Shown here: piece after piece, positions 26,505-35,330 of the stretch | How the letters are laid out: each line of letters opens with the position of its first letter | Numbering within the stretch: the stretch's first letter is position 1 | Source of the DNA: Thermus brockianus | GTDB taxonomy: Bacteria > Deinococcota > Deinococci > Deinococcales > Thermaceae | NCBI RefSeq assembly: GCF_021462505.1 | Contig: NZ_JAKEDV010000006.1 | Location: forward strand, 60,666 to 124,665 | Length of the DNA stretch: 64,000 bases | Direction: 5' to 3' | Notes under the pieces: model-generated | What the model saw: only the letters and a program-made list of their open reading frames with translations | What the model was told of the DNA's origin: nothing | Databases searched by the model: none | Position numbers and translations under genes: made by a program

Positions 26505-27661
26505 TGGAGCCCTTCGCCTTTTCCGTGGAAGCCCAAAGCGGCCGGGCCCGGGTGGCCCGTTTTTCCACGCCCCACGGGGTGGTGGAAACCCCCCTCTTCA
26601 TGCCCGTGGGCACCCAAGGCTCGGTCAAGGGCCTTCTGCCCAGAGACCTTAAGGAGATTGGGAGCCAGATCCTCCTCGCCAACACCTACCACCTCCTCCT
26701 GCGCCCGGGGCCCGAGCGGGTGCGGGCCCTTGGAGGGCTTCACGGCTTCGCCGGGTGGCGGGGGCCATGGCTTACGGACTCCGGGGGCTTCCAGGTGATG
26801 AGCCTGGGGCACCTAAGGCGCATAGACGAGGAGGGGGTGGTCTTCCAGAGCCATCTGGACGGGAGCCTCATCCGGCTCACCCCGGAAAGGAGCCTGGCCG
26901 TCCAGGAAGCCCTGGGGGCGGACATCGTCATGGCCTTTGACGAGTGCCCTCCCTACCCCGCAAGCCGGGCGTACCTGAAGGACTCCTTGGAGCGTACCCT
27001 GCGCTGGCTGGAGCGCTCCCTAAGGGCCAAAACCCGGGAGGACCAGGCCCTCTTCGGCATCGCCCAAGGGGGGACGGACCTCGAGCTCAGGCGGCTTTCC
27101 ACGGAGGAAACCCTCCGCTTTGACCTCCCCGGCTACGCCATCGGGGGGTTGGCGGTGGGGGAGCCCAAGGAGGCCATGTTCCGCGCGGTGGAGCTCTCCA
27201 CCCGCCTCCTCCCCGAAGGCCGCCCCCGCTACCTCATGGGGGTAGGCCACCCGGAGGACCTGGTGGCGGCTATCGGGCTTGGGGTAGACCTCTTTGACTG
27301 CGTCTACCCCACCCGCACGGGCCGCTTCGGAAGCGCCCTGGTGCCCGAAGGCCGCCTCAACCTGAAAAACGCCCGCTTCCTGGAGGAAAAAGGCCCCTTG
27401 GAGGAGGGGTGCGACTGCTACACCTGCCAGACCTTTAGCCGGGGCTACCTCGCCCACCTGGTGCGGGCCGGGGAGATGCTTGGGGGGGTTCTCCTTTCCC
27501 TGCACAACCTCCGCTACCTCCACCGCCTCACGGAAGGCGCGCGGGAGGCCATCCGCAAAGGGTCCTACGGGGACTTCGCCCGGGCCTTCGCCGAAAGGCG
27601 CTTTGGCAAGGAAGTGCCCCTCTGGTTCCGGGAGGCCTTGGCCGCCGGGGGGCATTGGTAG
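26504..27661 (+). CDS. tgt: tRNA-guanine transglycosylase
   Basis: Tgt swaps guanine-34 for preQ1 in Asn, Asp, His and Tyr tRNAs. The 385-residue TIM barrel contains [12 protein letters not shown], the nucleophile Asp in [14 protein letters not shown], and the zinc site CDCYTCQ...LSLHNLRYL (three Cys, one His). The start ATG overlaps the ispG TGA by one base. Confidence 0.96.
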   Translation: MEPFAFSVEAQSGRARVARFSTPHGVVETPLFMPVGTQGSVKGLLPRDLKEIGSQILLANTYHLLLRPGPERVRALGGLHGFAGWRGPWLTDSGGFQVMSLGHLRRIDEEGVVFQSHLDGSLIRLTPERSLAVQEALGADIVMAFDECPPYPASRAYLKDSLERTLRWLERSLRAKTREDQALFGIAQGGTDLELRRLSTEETLRFDLPGYAIGGLAVGEPKEAMFRAVELSTRLLPEGRPRYLMGVGHPEDLVAAIGLGVDLFDCVYPTRTGRFGSALVPEGRLNLKNARFLEEKGPLEEGCDCYTCQTFSRGYLAHLVRAGEMLGGVLLSLHNLRYLHRLTEGAREAIRKGSYGDFARAFAERRFGKEVPLWFREALAAGGHW

Positions 27662-27671
27662 AATGCCCCTC

Positions 27672-28907
27672 ATGACGCCACGGCACCTTATCCTGGGCCT
27701 CCAGCACACGGTGGCCATGTTCGGGGCCACGGTGCTGGTGCCCCTCCTCACCGGGCTGAACCCGGCGGTGGCCCTCTTCACCGCCGGAGCGGGCACGCTT
27801 CTTTTCCACCTGGTCACGGGGCGGATGGTCCCCGTCTTCCTGGGCTCCAGCTTCGCCTTCATCGCCCCAATCCTGGCGGCCAAGGAGGCGGGGTTTTCCC
27901 TGGCGGCAGTGGGCGGGGGCATTGCGGCGGCGGGGCTCGTCTATGCCCTTTTCGCCCTTCTGGTCCTCCTCATCGGCTCAGAAAGGGTACGGCAGGTCTT
28001 CCCCCCGGTGGTCACGGGCCCCGTCATCGTGGTCATCGGCCTGACCCTGGCCCCGGTGGCGGTGGGGATGGCGGCCAAGGACTGGCTCTTGGCCATCGCC
28101 ACCTTCTTGGGAGCGGTGGTGAGCGCCGTCTTCTTCCGGGGGCTTTTCCAGATGATCCCCGTGCTGATGGGGGTGGGGGTGGGGTACCTTCTCGCCCTTC
28201 TCCTGGGCCGGGTGGACCTAAGGCCCCTAGGGGAGGCCTCCTGGTTCGGCCTCCCGGCCTTCACCCTGGCCTCCTTTGAATGGGGGGCGGTGCTCCTCAT
28301 CGCCCCCGTGGCCTTCGTCACGGTCATGGAACACATCGGGGACATCCTCACCAACGGCCGGGTGGTGGGGAAGGACTTCTTCGCCCGCCCGGGCCTCCAC
28401 CGCACCCTCCTCGGGGACGGCTTGGCCACCAGCCTGGCGGGGCTTTTGGGCGGGCCCGCCAACACCACCTACTCCGAGAACACCGGGGTCCTGGCGGTGA
28501 CCAAGGTCTACGACCCCCTGGTCCTCCGCATCGCCGCGGTCTTCGCCATCCTCCTCTCCTTCTCCCCCAAGCTCGCCGCCCTCCTCCAGACCCTGCCCCA
28601 GGGGGTCTTGGGGGGGATTTCCATGCTCCTTTTCGGCATGATCGCCTCCGTGGGCATCCGCACCCTGGCGGAGGCCGAGATTGACTTCACCCACAGCCGG
28701 AACCTCATCGTGGTTTCCGCCATCCTGGTCCTGGGCCTGGGCGGGGCGGTGGCCAACCTGGGCACGGTGCAGGTGGCCGGGGCGGCGTTGCCCCTCAAGG
28801 TGAGCGGCATGGCCCTGGCCGCCTTGGCGGGTGTGGTTCTGAACCTCCTTCTGCCCAGGCAACTGGAACCGGAGGAACTGGCCACGGAAGAGGAGCGCCT
28901 ACCCTAG
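27672..28907 (+). CDS. uraA: Uracil/xanthine permease, NCS2 family
   Basis: An 411-residue inner-membrane nucleobase:H+ symporter with about 14 helices. Family motifs include [19 protein letters not shown] at the N-terminus, [20 protein letters not shown] with the conserved Glu, and [25 protein letters not shown]. UraA rather than a xanthine type is suggested by the NTTYSEN segment. TAGAAT (27659-27664) with seven bases to the ATG at 27672 supports the start. Confidence 0.9.
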   Translation: MTPRHLILGLQHTVAMFGATVLVPLLTGLNPAVALFTAGAGTLLFHLVTGRMVPVFLGSSFAFIAPILAAKEAGFSLAAVGGGIAAAGLVYALFALLVLLIGSERVRQVFPPVVTGPVIVVIGLTLAPVAVGMAAKDWLLAIATFLGAVVSAVFFRGLFQMIPVLMGVGVGYLLALLLGRVDLRPLGEASWFGLPAFTLASFEWGAVLLIAPVAFVTVMEHIGDILTNGRVVGKDFFARPGLHRTLLGDGLATSLAGLLGGPANTTYSENTGVLAVTKVYDPLVLRIAAVFAILLSFSPKLAALLQTLPQGVLGGISMLLFGMIASVGIRTLAEAEIDFTHSRNLIVVSAILVLGLGGAVANLGTVQVAGAALPLKVSGMALAALAGVVLNLLLPRQLEPEELATEEERLP

Positions 28908-30001
28908 CCTTCCCGGTAGAAGCGGCTTCGCCGGTAGTAGTCCTCCAGGAGGACCTTCAAGAAGGCGGCGGCGGGCACCCCCAAAAGGGCGCCCCAGAGG
29001 CCAAAGAGGCTTGCCCCGGTGAGGATGGCGGCGATGGCCGTCACCGGGTGGAGCCGCGTGGCCCGGCCCACGATGAGGGGGCCGAAGAGGTTTCCTTCCA
29101 GCTGGTTGGCGAGCCAAAGGACGAGGAGGGCGAGGAGAACCTTAGGCCACCCCCCGGTGGCGGCGAGGAGCAGGGCGGGCACCCCGGAGACGACCACCCC
29201 CACGAAGGGAATGAGGTTGAACACCCCCGCCAAGAAGCCCAGGCTCGCCGCCAAAGGCACCCCCACGAGCCATAGCCCCACCCCCACGATGAGGCCCACC
29301 AAGAAGGCCACGAGAAGCTGGCCCCGGACATAGCCCCCCACGCTCCGGTCTAGCTTGGCGGAAAGCTCGGCCACCAAGGGCTGGTAGGGCTCGGGGAAGG
29401 CCAGGAGGAAGGCCCGGCCCAACCGGGGCAGGTCGTAGAGGAAGTAGATGGAGAGGGTTAGAGCGGTGAGAAGTTGCAAAACCCCGCCCAAGAGGGCGGT
29501 GAAAAAGCCCAGGAGGCTCCCCCCTTGGGCCAAAAGCTCCTGGAGCCAGCGCGCAAGAATTTCCAAAAAGTTCTGCAGAAGGCCCTGAAGGTTTCGGCCC
29601 GCCTCGGTGAGGATGGGCTGCAAGGCTTCGGGCACGGGTACAGCCCGCACGCGGTCAGGCAGGCCCTGGAGCCATTGGAAAAAGGGATCCAAAAGCCGGG
29701 GAAGCTCCTGGGCCAAGCGGGTAAGTTCCAAGAGGGTCTGGGCGGTGAGGAAGGAGGCGAGGCCCAGGAAAAGCCCCAAGAGGAGGTAGACCAGGGCCAC
29801 CCCCAAGGCCCGGGGAAGCCTAAGGCCCTCAAAGAAGCGCACCAAGGGGTGGAAAAGGTAGGCGAAGGCGAAGGCGAAGAGGAGGACGGAAAGGGCGGGC
29901 CAGGCCCGGGCCAGGAGGCGGTAGAGGAGAAAAAGGAGGAGGAGGTAGACCAGGACCCGCACGTAGGGGTTTTCCCAGACCTTGGCGAAGGCCTCGCGCA
30001 T
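28904..30001 (-). CDS. AI-2E/PerM family transporter
   Basis: An eight-helix membrane protein of 365 residues from the AI-2 exporter-like superfamily. The N-terminal helix pairs ([42 protein letters not shown]), the long extracytoplasmic helix with [12 protein letters not shown], and [22 protein letters not shown] plus [22 protein letters not shown] are typical. Substrate unknown: members export AI-2 or Na+(Li+)/H+. TAGAAT (30008-30013) six bases before the ATG lies in the tail of the upstream M23 gene. Confidence 0.88.
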   Translation of the reverse strand: MREAFAKVWENPYVRVLVYLLLLFLLYRLLARAWPALSVLLFAFAFAYLFHPLVRFFEGLRLPRALGVALVYLLLGLFLGLASFLTAQTLLELTRLAQELPRLLDPFFQWLQGLPDRVRAVPVPEALQPILTEAGRNLQGLLQNFLEILARWLQELLAQGGSLLGFFTALLGGVLQLLTALTLSIYFLYDLPRLGRAFLLAFPEPYQPLVAELSAKLDRSVGGYVRGQLLVAFLVGLIVGVGLWLVGVPLAASLGFLAGVFNLIPFVGVVVSGVPALLLAATGGWPKVLLALLVLWLANQLEGNLFGPLIVGRATRLHPVTAIAAILTGASLFGLWGALLGVPAAAFLKVLLEDYYRRSRFYREG

Positions 30002-30005
30002 GGGG

Positions 30006-30701
30006 CTATTCTAGGCCGAAGAAGGCCTTGGCCTGGCGCAAAAGGGCCTCGCCCGCAAGCCCCTGGAAGAGGAAGCGGCCCCGATCGGGCTCGCCCTCCC
30101 AGACCTCAAAGAGAAGCCTCGAGGCCCCGCCCTGAAGGCCGGTATTCCCCACGTAGCCCAAGGGATCGCCCCGGTGGAGGCGGCTTCCCACCTTTAGGCC
30201 CCGGTAGGGGGCCTGGAGGTGGCCGTAGACGGTGGTGCGGCCATCGGGGTGGCGAACCCAGACCTCGAGGCCCCTTAGCACGTCCATCTCCTCCGGGCCC
30301 GCCCCCTCCTTCACCCGCTCCAGGAGGGCTTGGAAGGCCTTGGGGGAAGGCTCTTGGTAGTCCAGGTCCACCTTCACCACCTCGCCGCTTGCCGCCGCCA
30401 CCACCCCCACGCCCCGCACCACGGGCACGCAGGCGTCCCCCGCCTGGAAAACGAAGCCGGCGCTCACCCCCTTGCGGTAGGGGCGGGGGGCGTTGGGCAG
30501 GTTCTCGGGCCGGGTGGGCAGGCAAGCCCCGGGAAGGGGCAGGCGGTAACCCTCGGGGGCCCAGGCGGCTTGGGCCTGGTAAAGGGCCACCTCCTGGCGG
30601 AGGGCGGCAAGCTGCCGCCCTCGGGAGGAAAACCCCAGGGTCACCACCAGGGCGTACAGGGAAAGGGCCAAGAGGAGATAGTGCCCGGGCTTCCAGGCCA
30701 C
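30006..30701 (-). CDS. M23-fold (LytM-like) protein lacking most zinc ligands
   Basis: A 231-residue protein with an N-terminal membrane anchor (HYLLLALSLYALVVTLGF) and a C-terminal LytM/M23 beta domain. VYGHLQAP and GDPLGYVGNTG match the family, but the HxxxD metal motif is replaced in GVSAGFVFQAGDA and the terminal HxH is SRLLFEVW. It is therefore likely a noncatalytic EnvC/NlpD-type activator or wall-binding protein. The start is a GTG with TAGCAT six bases upstream (30708-30713). Confidence 0.8.
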   Translation of the reverse strand: MAWKPGHYLLLALSLYALVVTLGFSSRGRQLAALRQEVALYQAQAAWAPEGYRLPLPGACLPTRPENLPNAPRPYRKGVSAGFVFQAGDACVPVVRGVGVVAAASGEVVKVDLDYQEPSPKAFQALLERVKEGAGPEEMDVLRGLEVWVRHPDGRTTVYGHLQAPYRGLKVGSRLHRGDPLGYVGNTGLQGGASRLLFEVWEGEPDRGRFLFQGLAGEALLRQAKAFFGLE

Positions 30702-30715
30702 AGGGCCATGCTACA

Positions 30716-30741
30716 GGAAAAAGGGCCCCCTAGGGGCCCTT
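30716..30741 (-). terminator. Intrinsic terminator of rpmB
   Basis: AAGGGCCCC (30721-30729) and GGGGCCCTT (30733-30741) with a 3-nt loop; on the minus strand TTTTTCC follows. The TAGCAT promoter of the next gene begins three bases later. Confidence 0.85.
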
Positions 30742-30757
30742 GGGAGGAAGGGATGGG

Positions 30758-31054
30758 CTAGAGGAGCTTAAGAAGCCTCTCCTTAATCTCCTTGGCGGAA
30801 AGGCCTTCTAGCTTCAGGCCCTTGGCCCTTTCCAAAAGCTCGTAAACCTTGGGGATGTGGCTTGTGGCCACGCGGAAGGTGATCTCCTGGCCCGCCACCT
30901 TCACCCGCACCTTCTGGAGGTTAGGGTACTGGCGCCGCTTGGAGATGCCCGTGGTCTTCTTGCCCACGCCCCCTTCCCGCTTGGCCTTACCCCGCCTCTG
31001 GATGCTGTTGGCCACGATGGGCCGCTTTCCGCTAATCTCACACACCTTAGCCAT
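30758..31054 (-). CDS. rpmB: 50S ribosomal protein L28
   Basis: A 98-residue L28, starting [29 protein letters not shown] and ending in the helix [11 protein letters not shown], as in Thermus. Upstream in-frame starts were rejected because the ATG has GGAGGGTG at the right distance. A TATACT (31089-31094 minus) about 35 bases upstream is its -10. Single-gene unit with its own terminator. Confidence 0.96.
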   Translation of the reverse strand: MAKVCEISGKRPIVANSIQRRGKAKREGGVGKKTTGISKRRQYPNLQKVRVKVAGQEITFRVATSHIPKVYELLERAKGLKLEGLSAKEIKERLLKLL

Positions 31055-31127
31055 GGCACCCTCCCGTGCCCGAAGGCAAACCCTATGGAGTATAGCACAA
31101 AGGGCCCCATCCGGTAGACTCTGGGGG

Positions 31128-31580
31128 ATGCCCACGGTGCTCGTGCCCTTGCTCATAGCCCTTGACCAGATCCTCAAGCTCTGGGCCCTGGAGAACCTCT
31201 CCCCGGTGCCGAAGCCCCTCCTGGGCGACCTCCTCTACCTCACCCTGGTGCGCAACGCCGGGGCGGGCTTCGGCCTTTTGCAGGGGAAGGCCTTCCTCCT
31301 GGGGTGGCTGAGCCTTGTGGTGGGGACGGCCCTCCTCTACCTCCTCGCAAGCCGCCGCTACCCCTTCGCTCAAGCCCTCGCCCTCTCCCTCATCGCCGCC
31401 GGGGCCTTGGGGAACGGGATAGACCGCCTGGGCCGGGGGTGGGTGGTGGACTATTTGGACCTCGGCACCTCCATCCCCCCCATCGCCCAGTTCCCCGTCT
31501 TCAACCTGGCGGATATCTGCGTGACCCTGGGGGCCCTTCTCCTCCTCTTCACCCCCAGGCGGCGCAGGCGAGCGTTCTAA
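31128..31580 (+). CDS. lspA: Lipoprotein signal peptidase (signal peptidase II)
   Basis: LspA cleaves lipoprotein signal peptides after lipidation. The 150-residue four-helix membrane protein contains the aspartyl dyad in [18 protein letters not shown] and [18 protein letters not shown] seven bases before the ATG points to a leaderless mRNA. It converges with aspC, overlapping by 4 bp. Confidence 0.94.
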   Translation: MPTVLVPLLIALDQILKLWALENLSPVPKPLLGDLLYLTLVRNAGAGFGLLQGKAFLLGWLSLVVGTALLYLLASRRYPFAQALALSLIAAGALGNGIDRLGRGWVVDYLDLGTSIPPIAQFPVFNLADICVTLGALLLLFTPRRRRRAF

Positions 31581-32734
31581 ACCCTTTGGAGGACCCGGGC
31601 GAAGCGCTCCAGGGCCTTCTTCAGGTTATCCTCGCTGGTGGCGTAGGAAAGGCGCACGTGGCCAAAGGCGGCGAAGTCCGTCCCCGGGACCACGGCCACC
31701 CCCGCCTCCAAAAGGCGCTCCGCCGCCTTCACCTCGTCCTCGGCGATGGGAGCCGTGTCCATGAGGACGTAGAAGGCCCCTTGTGGGCGCACCGCCTTTA
31801 GGCCCATCTGGGCTAGACCCGCAAGAAGCAGGTCCCGCCGCCTCCGGTAGGCCTCCCGGGCCATCTCCACGAAGGCGCGGGAGGCTTCCTGGTTGGTGAG
31901 GGCCTCGAGGGTGGCCCACTGGGCGATGGTGTCGGGGCTCGTGGTGGACTGGCTGGAAACGTCGGCCATGGCCTTGATGACCTCCTTGGGCCCGCAGGCG
32001 TAGCCGATGCGCCAGCCCGTCATGGCGAAGGCCTTGGCCGCCCCGTTCACGGTGATGGTGTGCTCGGGGGCCACCCGCCCCGGGGAGAAGTGGGCCCCCT
32101 CGTAGATGAGGTGCTCGTAGATCTCGTCGGAGATGAGGTAGAAGTCGTGGGCCTGGGCGAGCTCGGCCAAGGCCTTAAGGACCTCCTCGGGGTAGACGGC
32201 CCCCGTGGGGTTGTTGGGGGAGTTCACCACCAGGGCCTTGGTGCGGGGGGTGATGGCCCGCCGCACCCGCTCGGGGTCCGGCACGAAGCCCTCTTCCGGG
32301 AGGGTCTTGACCTCCACCGGCACCCCCCCGGCGAAGCGCACCATCTCGGGGTAGCTCACCCAGTAGGGGGCCAGGACGATGACCTCGTCCCCGGGGTCCA
32401 GGATGGCCTGGAAGAGGTTGAAGAGGGCCTGCTTCCCGCCCACGGTGACGATGGTCTCCTCCGGGCGCACCTCGAGGCCGTTTTCCCGGCGGAACTTCTC
32501 CGCCACTGCCTCCCTCAGCTCGGGGATGCCCGCCGGGGGGGCGTACTTGGTCTTGCCCTGGGCCAAGGCCCGCCGCGCCGCTTCCTTCACGTGTTCTGGG
32601 GTGTCAAAGTCGGGCTCGCCGGCGGTGAGGGCCACCAGGTCCACCCCTTGGCGCCTGAGCTCGAGGGCCTTGGCGTTCACCGCCACCGTGGCCGAGGGCT
32701 TCATGGCCTTGACCCTTTGCGAGAGGCCGCGCAT
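31577..32734 (-). CDS. aspC: Aspartate aminotransferase (class I, PLP)
   Basis: A 385-residue aminotransferase nearly identical in layout to the well-studied T. thermophilus enzyme, which also accepts prephenate. Visible are SPNNPTGAVY, the PLP-binding Asp/Tyr in LISDEIYEHL, the Schiff-base lysine in NGAAKAFAMTGWRIGYACGP split near residue 234, and the substrate-carboxylate Arg in GHVRLSYATSE. TATACT sits six bases before the ATG (32741-32746). Confidence 0.95.
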   Translation of the reverse strand: MRGLSQRVKAMKPSATVAVNAKALELRRQGVDLVALTAGEPDFDTPEHVKEAARRALAQGKTKYAPPAGIPELREAVAEKFRRENGLEVRPEETIVTVGGKQALFNLFQAILDPGDEVIVLAPYWVSYPEMVRFAGGVPVEVKTLPEEGFVPDPERVRRAITPRTKALVVNSPNNPTGAVYPEEVLKALAELAQAHDFYLISDEIYEHLIYEGAHFSPGRVAPEHTITVNGAAKAFAMTGWRIGYACGPKEVIKAMADVSSQSTTSPDTIAQWATLEALTNQEASRAFVEMAREAYRRRRDLLLAGLAQMGLKAVRPQGAFYVLMDTAPIAEDEVKAAERLLEAGVAVVPGTDFAAFGHVRLSYATSEDNLKKALERFARVLQRV

Positions 32735-32770
32735 GGCCTAAGTATAGGGCGGAAGGGGTAGGATGGGAAC

Positions 32771-32869
32771 GTGGACCAGGCCCTGGCCCAGGCGGTGGAC
32801 GTGGTGCGAAGGCACCTACAAGGGCGCCGCTTTCAGTACCTTCTAGAACGCATGGAGGAATCCCTTTAG
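32771..32869 (+). CDS. Candidate 32-residue small protein, leaderless
   Basis: A 33-codon frame starting GTG and ending TAG encodes a basic amphipathic helix (DVVRRHLQGRRFQYLLERMEE within it). It is preceded by TAGGAT-N6-GTG (32759-32764), the same leaderless arrangement seen for established genes here. It overlaps the 3' end of the convergent lipid-kinase-like gene by 4 bp. It could equally be a spurious frame; conservation would decide. Confidence 0.4.
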   Translation: MDQALAQAVDVVRRHLQGRRFQYLLERMEESL

Positions 32870-33786
32870 GAAGCCTCCAGGGGCCGCAGGAGGGGCTTAC
32901 GCCCCTTGGCCCCGGCCCGCCGGCCCACCACCTTGAGGCCCAAGGGCTCCACCGCCGCCCGGTAGGCGCTCGCCTCCGGCAAAAGCTCCCCGTCGGCGTG
33001 GGCGGGCACGGGGTAAGGGAAGGCCAGCTCCACCGTCCTCGCCGCAAAGGCCTCCACCTGGGGGTGGGAGAGGTGCTTGCCGAGGAGAAGCCGGGGCAGG
33101 ATGAAGACCACCCCGGGCCGGGAAAAGCGCTTGGCCAGGACCACGGAGAGGAGCCCGTCCTGCGGGTCGGCCATGGGGGCGATGGGGATGCCGCCCCCGT
33201 AAGCGGGGCCGTTCATGGCGGCGAGGAGCAGGAGGGGGCCCTGGTAGACCTCCTTCCCGTCCAAAAGGAGCCGCCCTTCGGGGAGCCGCAGGGCCTTGAG
33301 CACGGCGAAGAGGGCATAAAGGTACCGGGGCATGCCCCGGAGGAAGGAGGGGGCGGAAAGGGCCTTCTTGGCCACCAGGGCGTCAAAACCCACGCCCAAG
33401 GAGGCGCCAAAGGGCTCCCCGTTCACCCGGCAAAGGTCCACCGCCTCCTCGGGGGCGAGGAGGGCGTGCTCCAAGGCCATAGGCCACGGAAGCCCCCTCA
33501 GGCCCAACATGCGGGCGAAATCGTTCCCGCTCCCGATGGGCACCACCCCCAGGACCTTTTCCGTGCCGGCGAGGCCCCGGAGCACCTCGTGCACCGTGCC
33601 ATCCCCCCCCACGGCCACCACCCGTGCCCCCTCGGGGGCCCGTTGGGCGAGCTCCGTGGCGTGGCCCGGGCCTTCGGTGAGGAAGGCCTTGGCCCCCCTG
33701 TCCCGGGCGGCCCTCAGGATGGCCCCGGAAAGCCTCCCCACCCTGCCCCGGCCTGCCGCCGGGTTGACGATGACCCAACGTTCCAC
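32866..33786 (-). CDS. Diacylglycerol/lipid kinase family protein (DagK/YegS-like)
   Basis: A 306-residue ATP-dependent lipid kinase-fold protein. The nucleotide motif [19 protein letters not shown] and the PIGSGNDFAR segment are complete. It begins NPAAGRGR, typical of DAGK catalytic proteins. Probable substrate is diacylglycerol or a related lipid. Starts with GTG; TAGAAT (33793-33798) six bases upstream overlaps the -10 of the divergent gene. Confidence 0.9.
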   Translation of the reverse strand: MERWVIVNPAAGRGRVGRLSGAILRAARDRGAKAFLTEGPGHATELAQRAPEGARVVAVGGDGTVHEVLRGLAGTEKVLGVVPIGSGNDFARMLGLRGLPWPMALEHALLAPEEAVDLCRVNGEPFGASLGVGFDALVAKKALSAPSFLRGMPRYLYALFAVLKALRLPEGRLLLDGKEVYQGPLLLLAAMNGPAYGGGIPIAPMADPQDGLLSVVLAKRFSRPGVVFILPRLLLGKHLSHPQVEAFAARTVELAFPYPVPAHADGELLPEASAYRAAVEPLGLKVVGRRAGAKGRKPLLRPLEAS

Positions 33787-33791
33787 CCCCG

Positions 33792-33798
33792 TATTCTA
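33792..33798. promoter_or_regulatory. Shared -10 of two divergent leaderless genes
   Basis: The 7-mer TATTCTA reads TATTCT on plus (33792-33797) and TAGAAT on minus (33793-33798). Each is six bases from its start codon: ATG 33804 on plus and GTG 33786 on minus. Both genes probably start from the same seven bases. Confidence 0.7.
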
Positions 33799-33803
33799 GG
33801 GCC

Positions 33804-34442
33804 ATGGGCCTCCTCGCCCATTTCCTGCAAGGCCCCCACCCCAAGACCACCCTCCTCCTCACCCGGGCCGGGCCGGTGGAGAACCCGGGCCACGTCCTCT
33901 ATAGCCATCCGGGCCTTCCCCTGGCCGAGGAGGGCAGGCGGGCCCTTCTGGCCCTCGTGCCCCTCCTCAAGCGCTATCCCGTGGTCCGGGTCTACGCCGC
34001 CGATAGCCTGGCGGAAAGGGAAGCGGCGGCCCTCCTGGGGGAGGCCCTGGGGGTACCCTACGCCCTCCTTCCCGAACTCCGGGAAAGGCGCTGGGGGGCT
34101 TGGGAAGGGCTTAGCTTCGCCGAGGTGGAGGCCCGCTACCCCGAGGCGGTGCGGGCCTGGCTGGAGGACGAGGCGGGCTTCGCCCCGCCCCTGGGCGAGA
34201 GCGTGCGGGAGGCGTGGGTGCGGGGGCAGGAGGCGGTGAAGGGCCTTTTGCGAAGGCATAGGGGCCAGGCCATCCTGGTGGTGGGGAACTGCACGGTAAA
34301 CCGCGCCGCCTTAAGCCTCGCCCTTCCCCTTCCCCCGGAGGAGGGCTTAAGGCTAGAGCAGGACTACGCCCGGCTCACCATGGTGGACTTCTATGGGGAA
34401 GAAGGGGTGGTGAAGGCCCTCAACCTGGACCCTTGTCCCTAG
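33804..34442 (+). CDS. Histidine-phosphatase-fold protein lacking catalytic histidines
   Basis: A 212-residue protein of the phosphoglycerate-mutase/histidine phosphatase fold: LRERRWGAWEGLSFAEVEARYPE and LGESVREAWVR match the family. The active RHG motif reads LTRAGPV (His to Ala), and the second motif reads VVGNCTVNRA where active enzymes have a His. Both catalytic histidines are therefore gone, so it is probably a pseudoenzyme with binding or regulatory role. TATTCT six bases before the ATG. Confidence 0.82.
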   Translation: MGLLAHFLQGPHPKTTLLLTRAGPVENPGHVLYSHPGLPLAEEGRRALLALVPLLKRYPVVRVYAADSLAEREAAALLGEALGVPYALLPELRERRWGAWEGLSFAEVEARYPEAVRAWLEDEAGFAPPLGESVREAWVRGQEAVKGLLRRHRGQAILVVGNCTVNRAALSLALPLPPEEGLRLEQDYARLTMVDFYGEEGVVKALNLDPCP

Positions 34443-34475
34443 CCGCCCCCGGGGCCTTAGGGGTAGACTTAGGGC

Positions 34476-35330
34476 ATGATCCGGCCCGTGGCCCGCCAGG
34501 ACCTGCCGGGGCTTTTAAAGCTCCTCCGCTTCATGGACGAAAGCCCCCAAAGGGGGGTCTTGGCCCCGGAGGCGCGGGACCTCGAGGGCCTCGCCGAGGA
34601 ACTGGAAGACGGCCTCATCCTCCTCCGGGACGGGGAGGTGGCGGGGTACGTGGGCCTCTACCCCTTCTGGGACGGGGCCGCCCTGGAGGGCCCCTTGGCC
34701 TACCGGAAAGAGGACCTCCGCCCACTTCTAGAGGCGGCGGAAGAACGGGCCAAGGCGCTTGGGGTGGAAAGGCTTTACGCCTTCCCCCGTCAGGAGAACG
34801 AAGCGGTGCGCGAGGCCCTGGAGGAGGCGGGGTACGGCCTCCTCCACGTTACCTATTTCTTCGTGAAAAACCCGGAGGGCCTGGACTTCCCGCCCCCCGA
34901 GGGCGTGCGCATCCGGGAGGGCTTCCCGGGGCCCGAGGTGTACCGGGAGCTTTACCGGGAAAGCGAGGAGGGCTGGGCCTTGCGCCTCAAGTGGACGGAC
35001 GAGGAGCTGGCGGAGCACTTCGCTGACCCCGCCATCCACCTCCTGGTGGCCTACCAAGGGGAGGAGCCGGTGGGCATGGCCGAGGTGGAGCTGGAGGACC
35101 AGGAGGCGAGCGTGGCCTACATCGGCGTGGTGCCCAGGGCGCGGGGGAAGGGGATCGGGCGCGCCCTCCTGGCGGAGGCGGCAAGGCTCGCCCAAAGGAA
35201 GGGGGCGAGGCTTCTCCGGGTGCGGGCCCACGACCACGAGAAGGGGGCCTTGGAGCTATACCGGGGCCTGGGGTTTAGCCTCGAGGAGGCGGTGGCCACC
35301 TACGCCAAGGAGCTCAGGGCCAGGCGGTAG
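34476..35330 (+). CDS. Tandem GNAT acetyltransferase
   Basis: A 284-residue protein with two GNAT-fold domains. The first (residues 1-130) lacks an obvious acetyl-CoA loop. The second (about 140-284) has VPRARGKGIGRALLAEAARLAQ, the canonical pyrophosphate-binding motif A, and the terminal LYRGLGFS. TAGACT six bases before the ATG. Target unknown. The last 31 bp overlap the deacetylase gene read from the other strand, bringing acetyltransferase and deacetylase together. Confidence 0.85.
   Translation: MIRPVARQDLPGLLKLLRFMDESPQRGVLAPEARDLEGLAEELEDGLILLRDGEVAGYVGLYPFWDGAALEGPLAYRKEDLRPLLEAAEERAKALGVERLYAFPRQENEAVREALEEAGYGLLHVTYFFVKNPEGLDFPPPEGVRIREGFPGPEVYRELYRESEEGWALRLKWTDEELAEHFADPAIHLLVAYQGEEPVGMAEVELEDQEASVAYIGVVPRARGKGIGRALLAEAARLAQRKGARLLRVRAHDHEKGALELYRGLGFSLEEAVATYAKELRARR

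Noticed and set aside
32998..34239. 413-codon plus-strand frame opposite the lipid-kinase-like gene
   Set aside because: Overlaps two good genes in other frames, composition Pro/Arg/Gly-rich, no domain.
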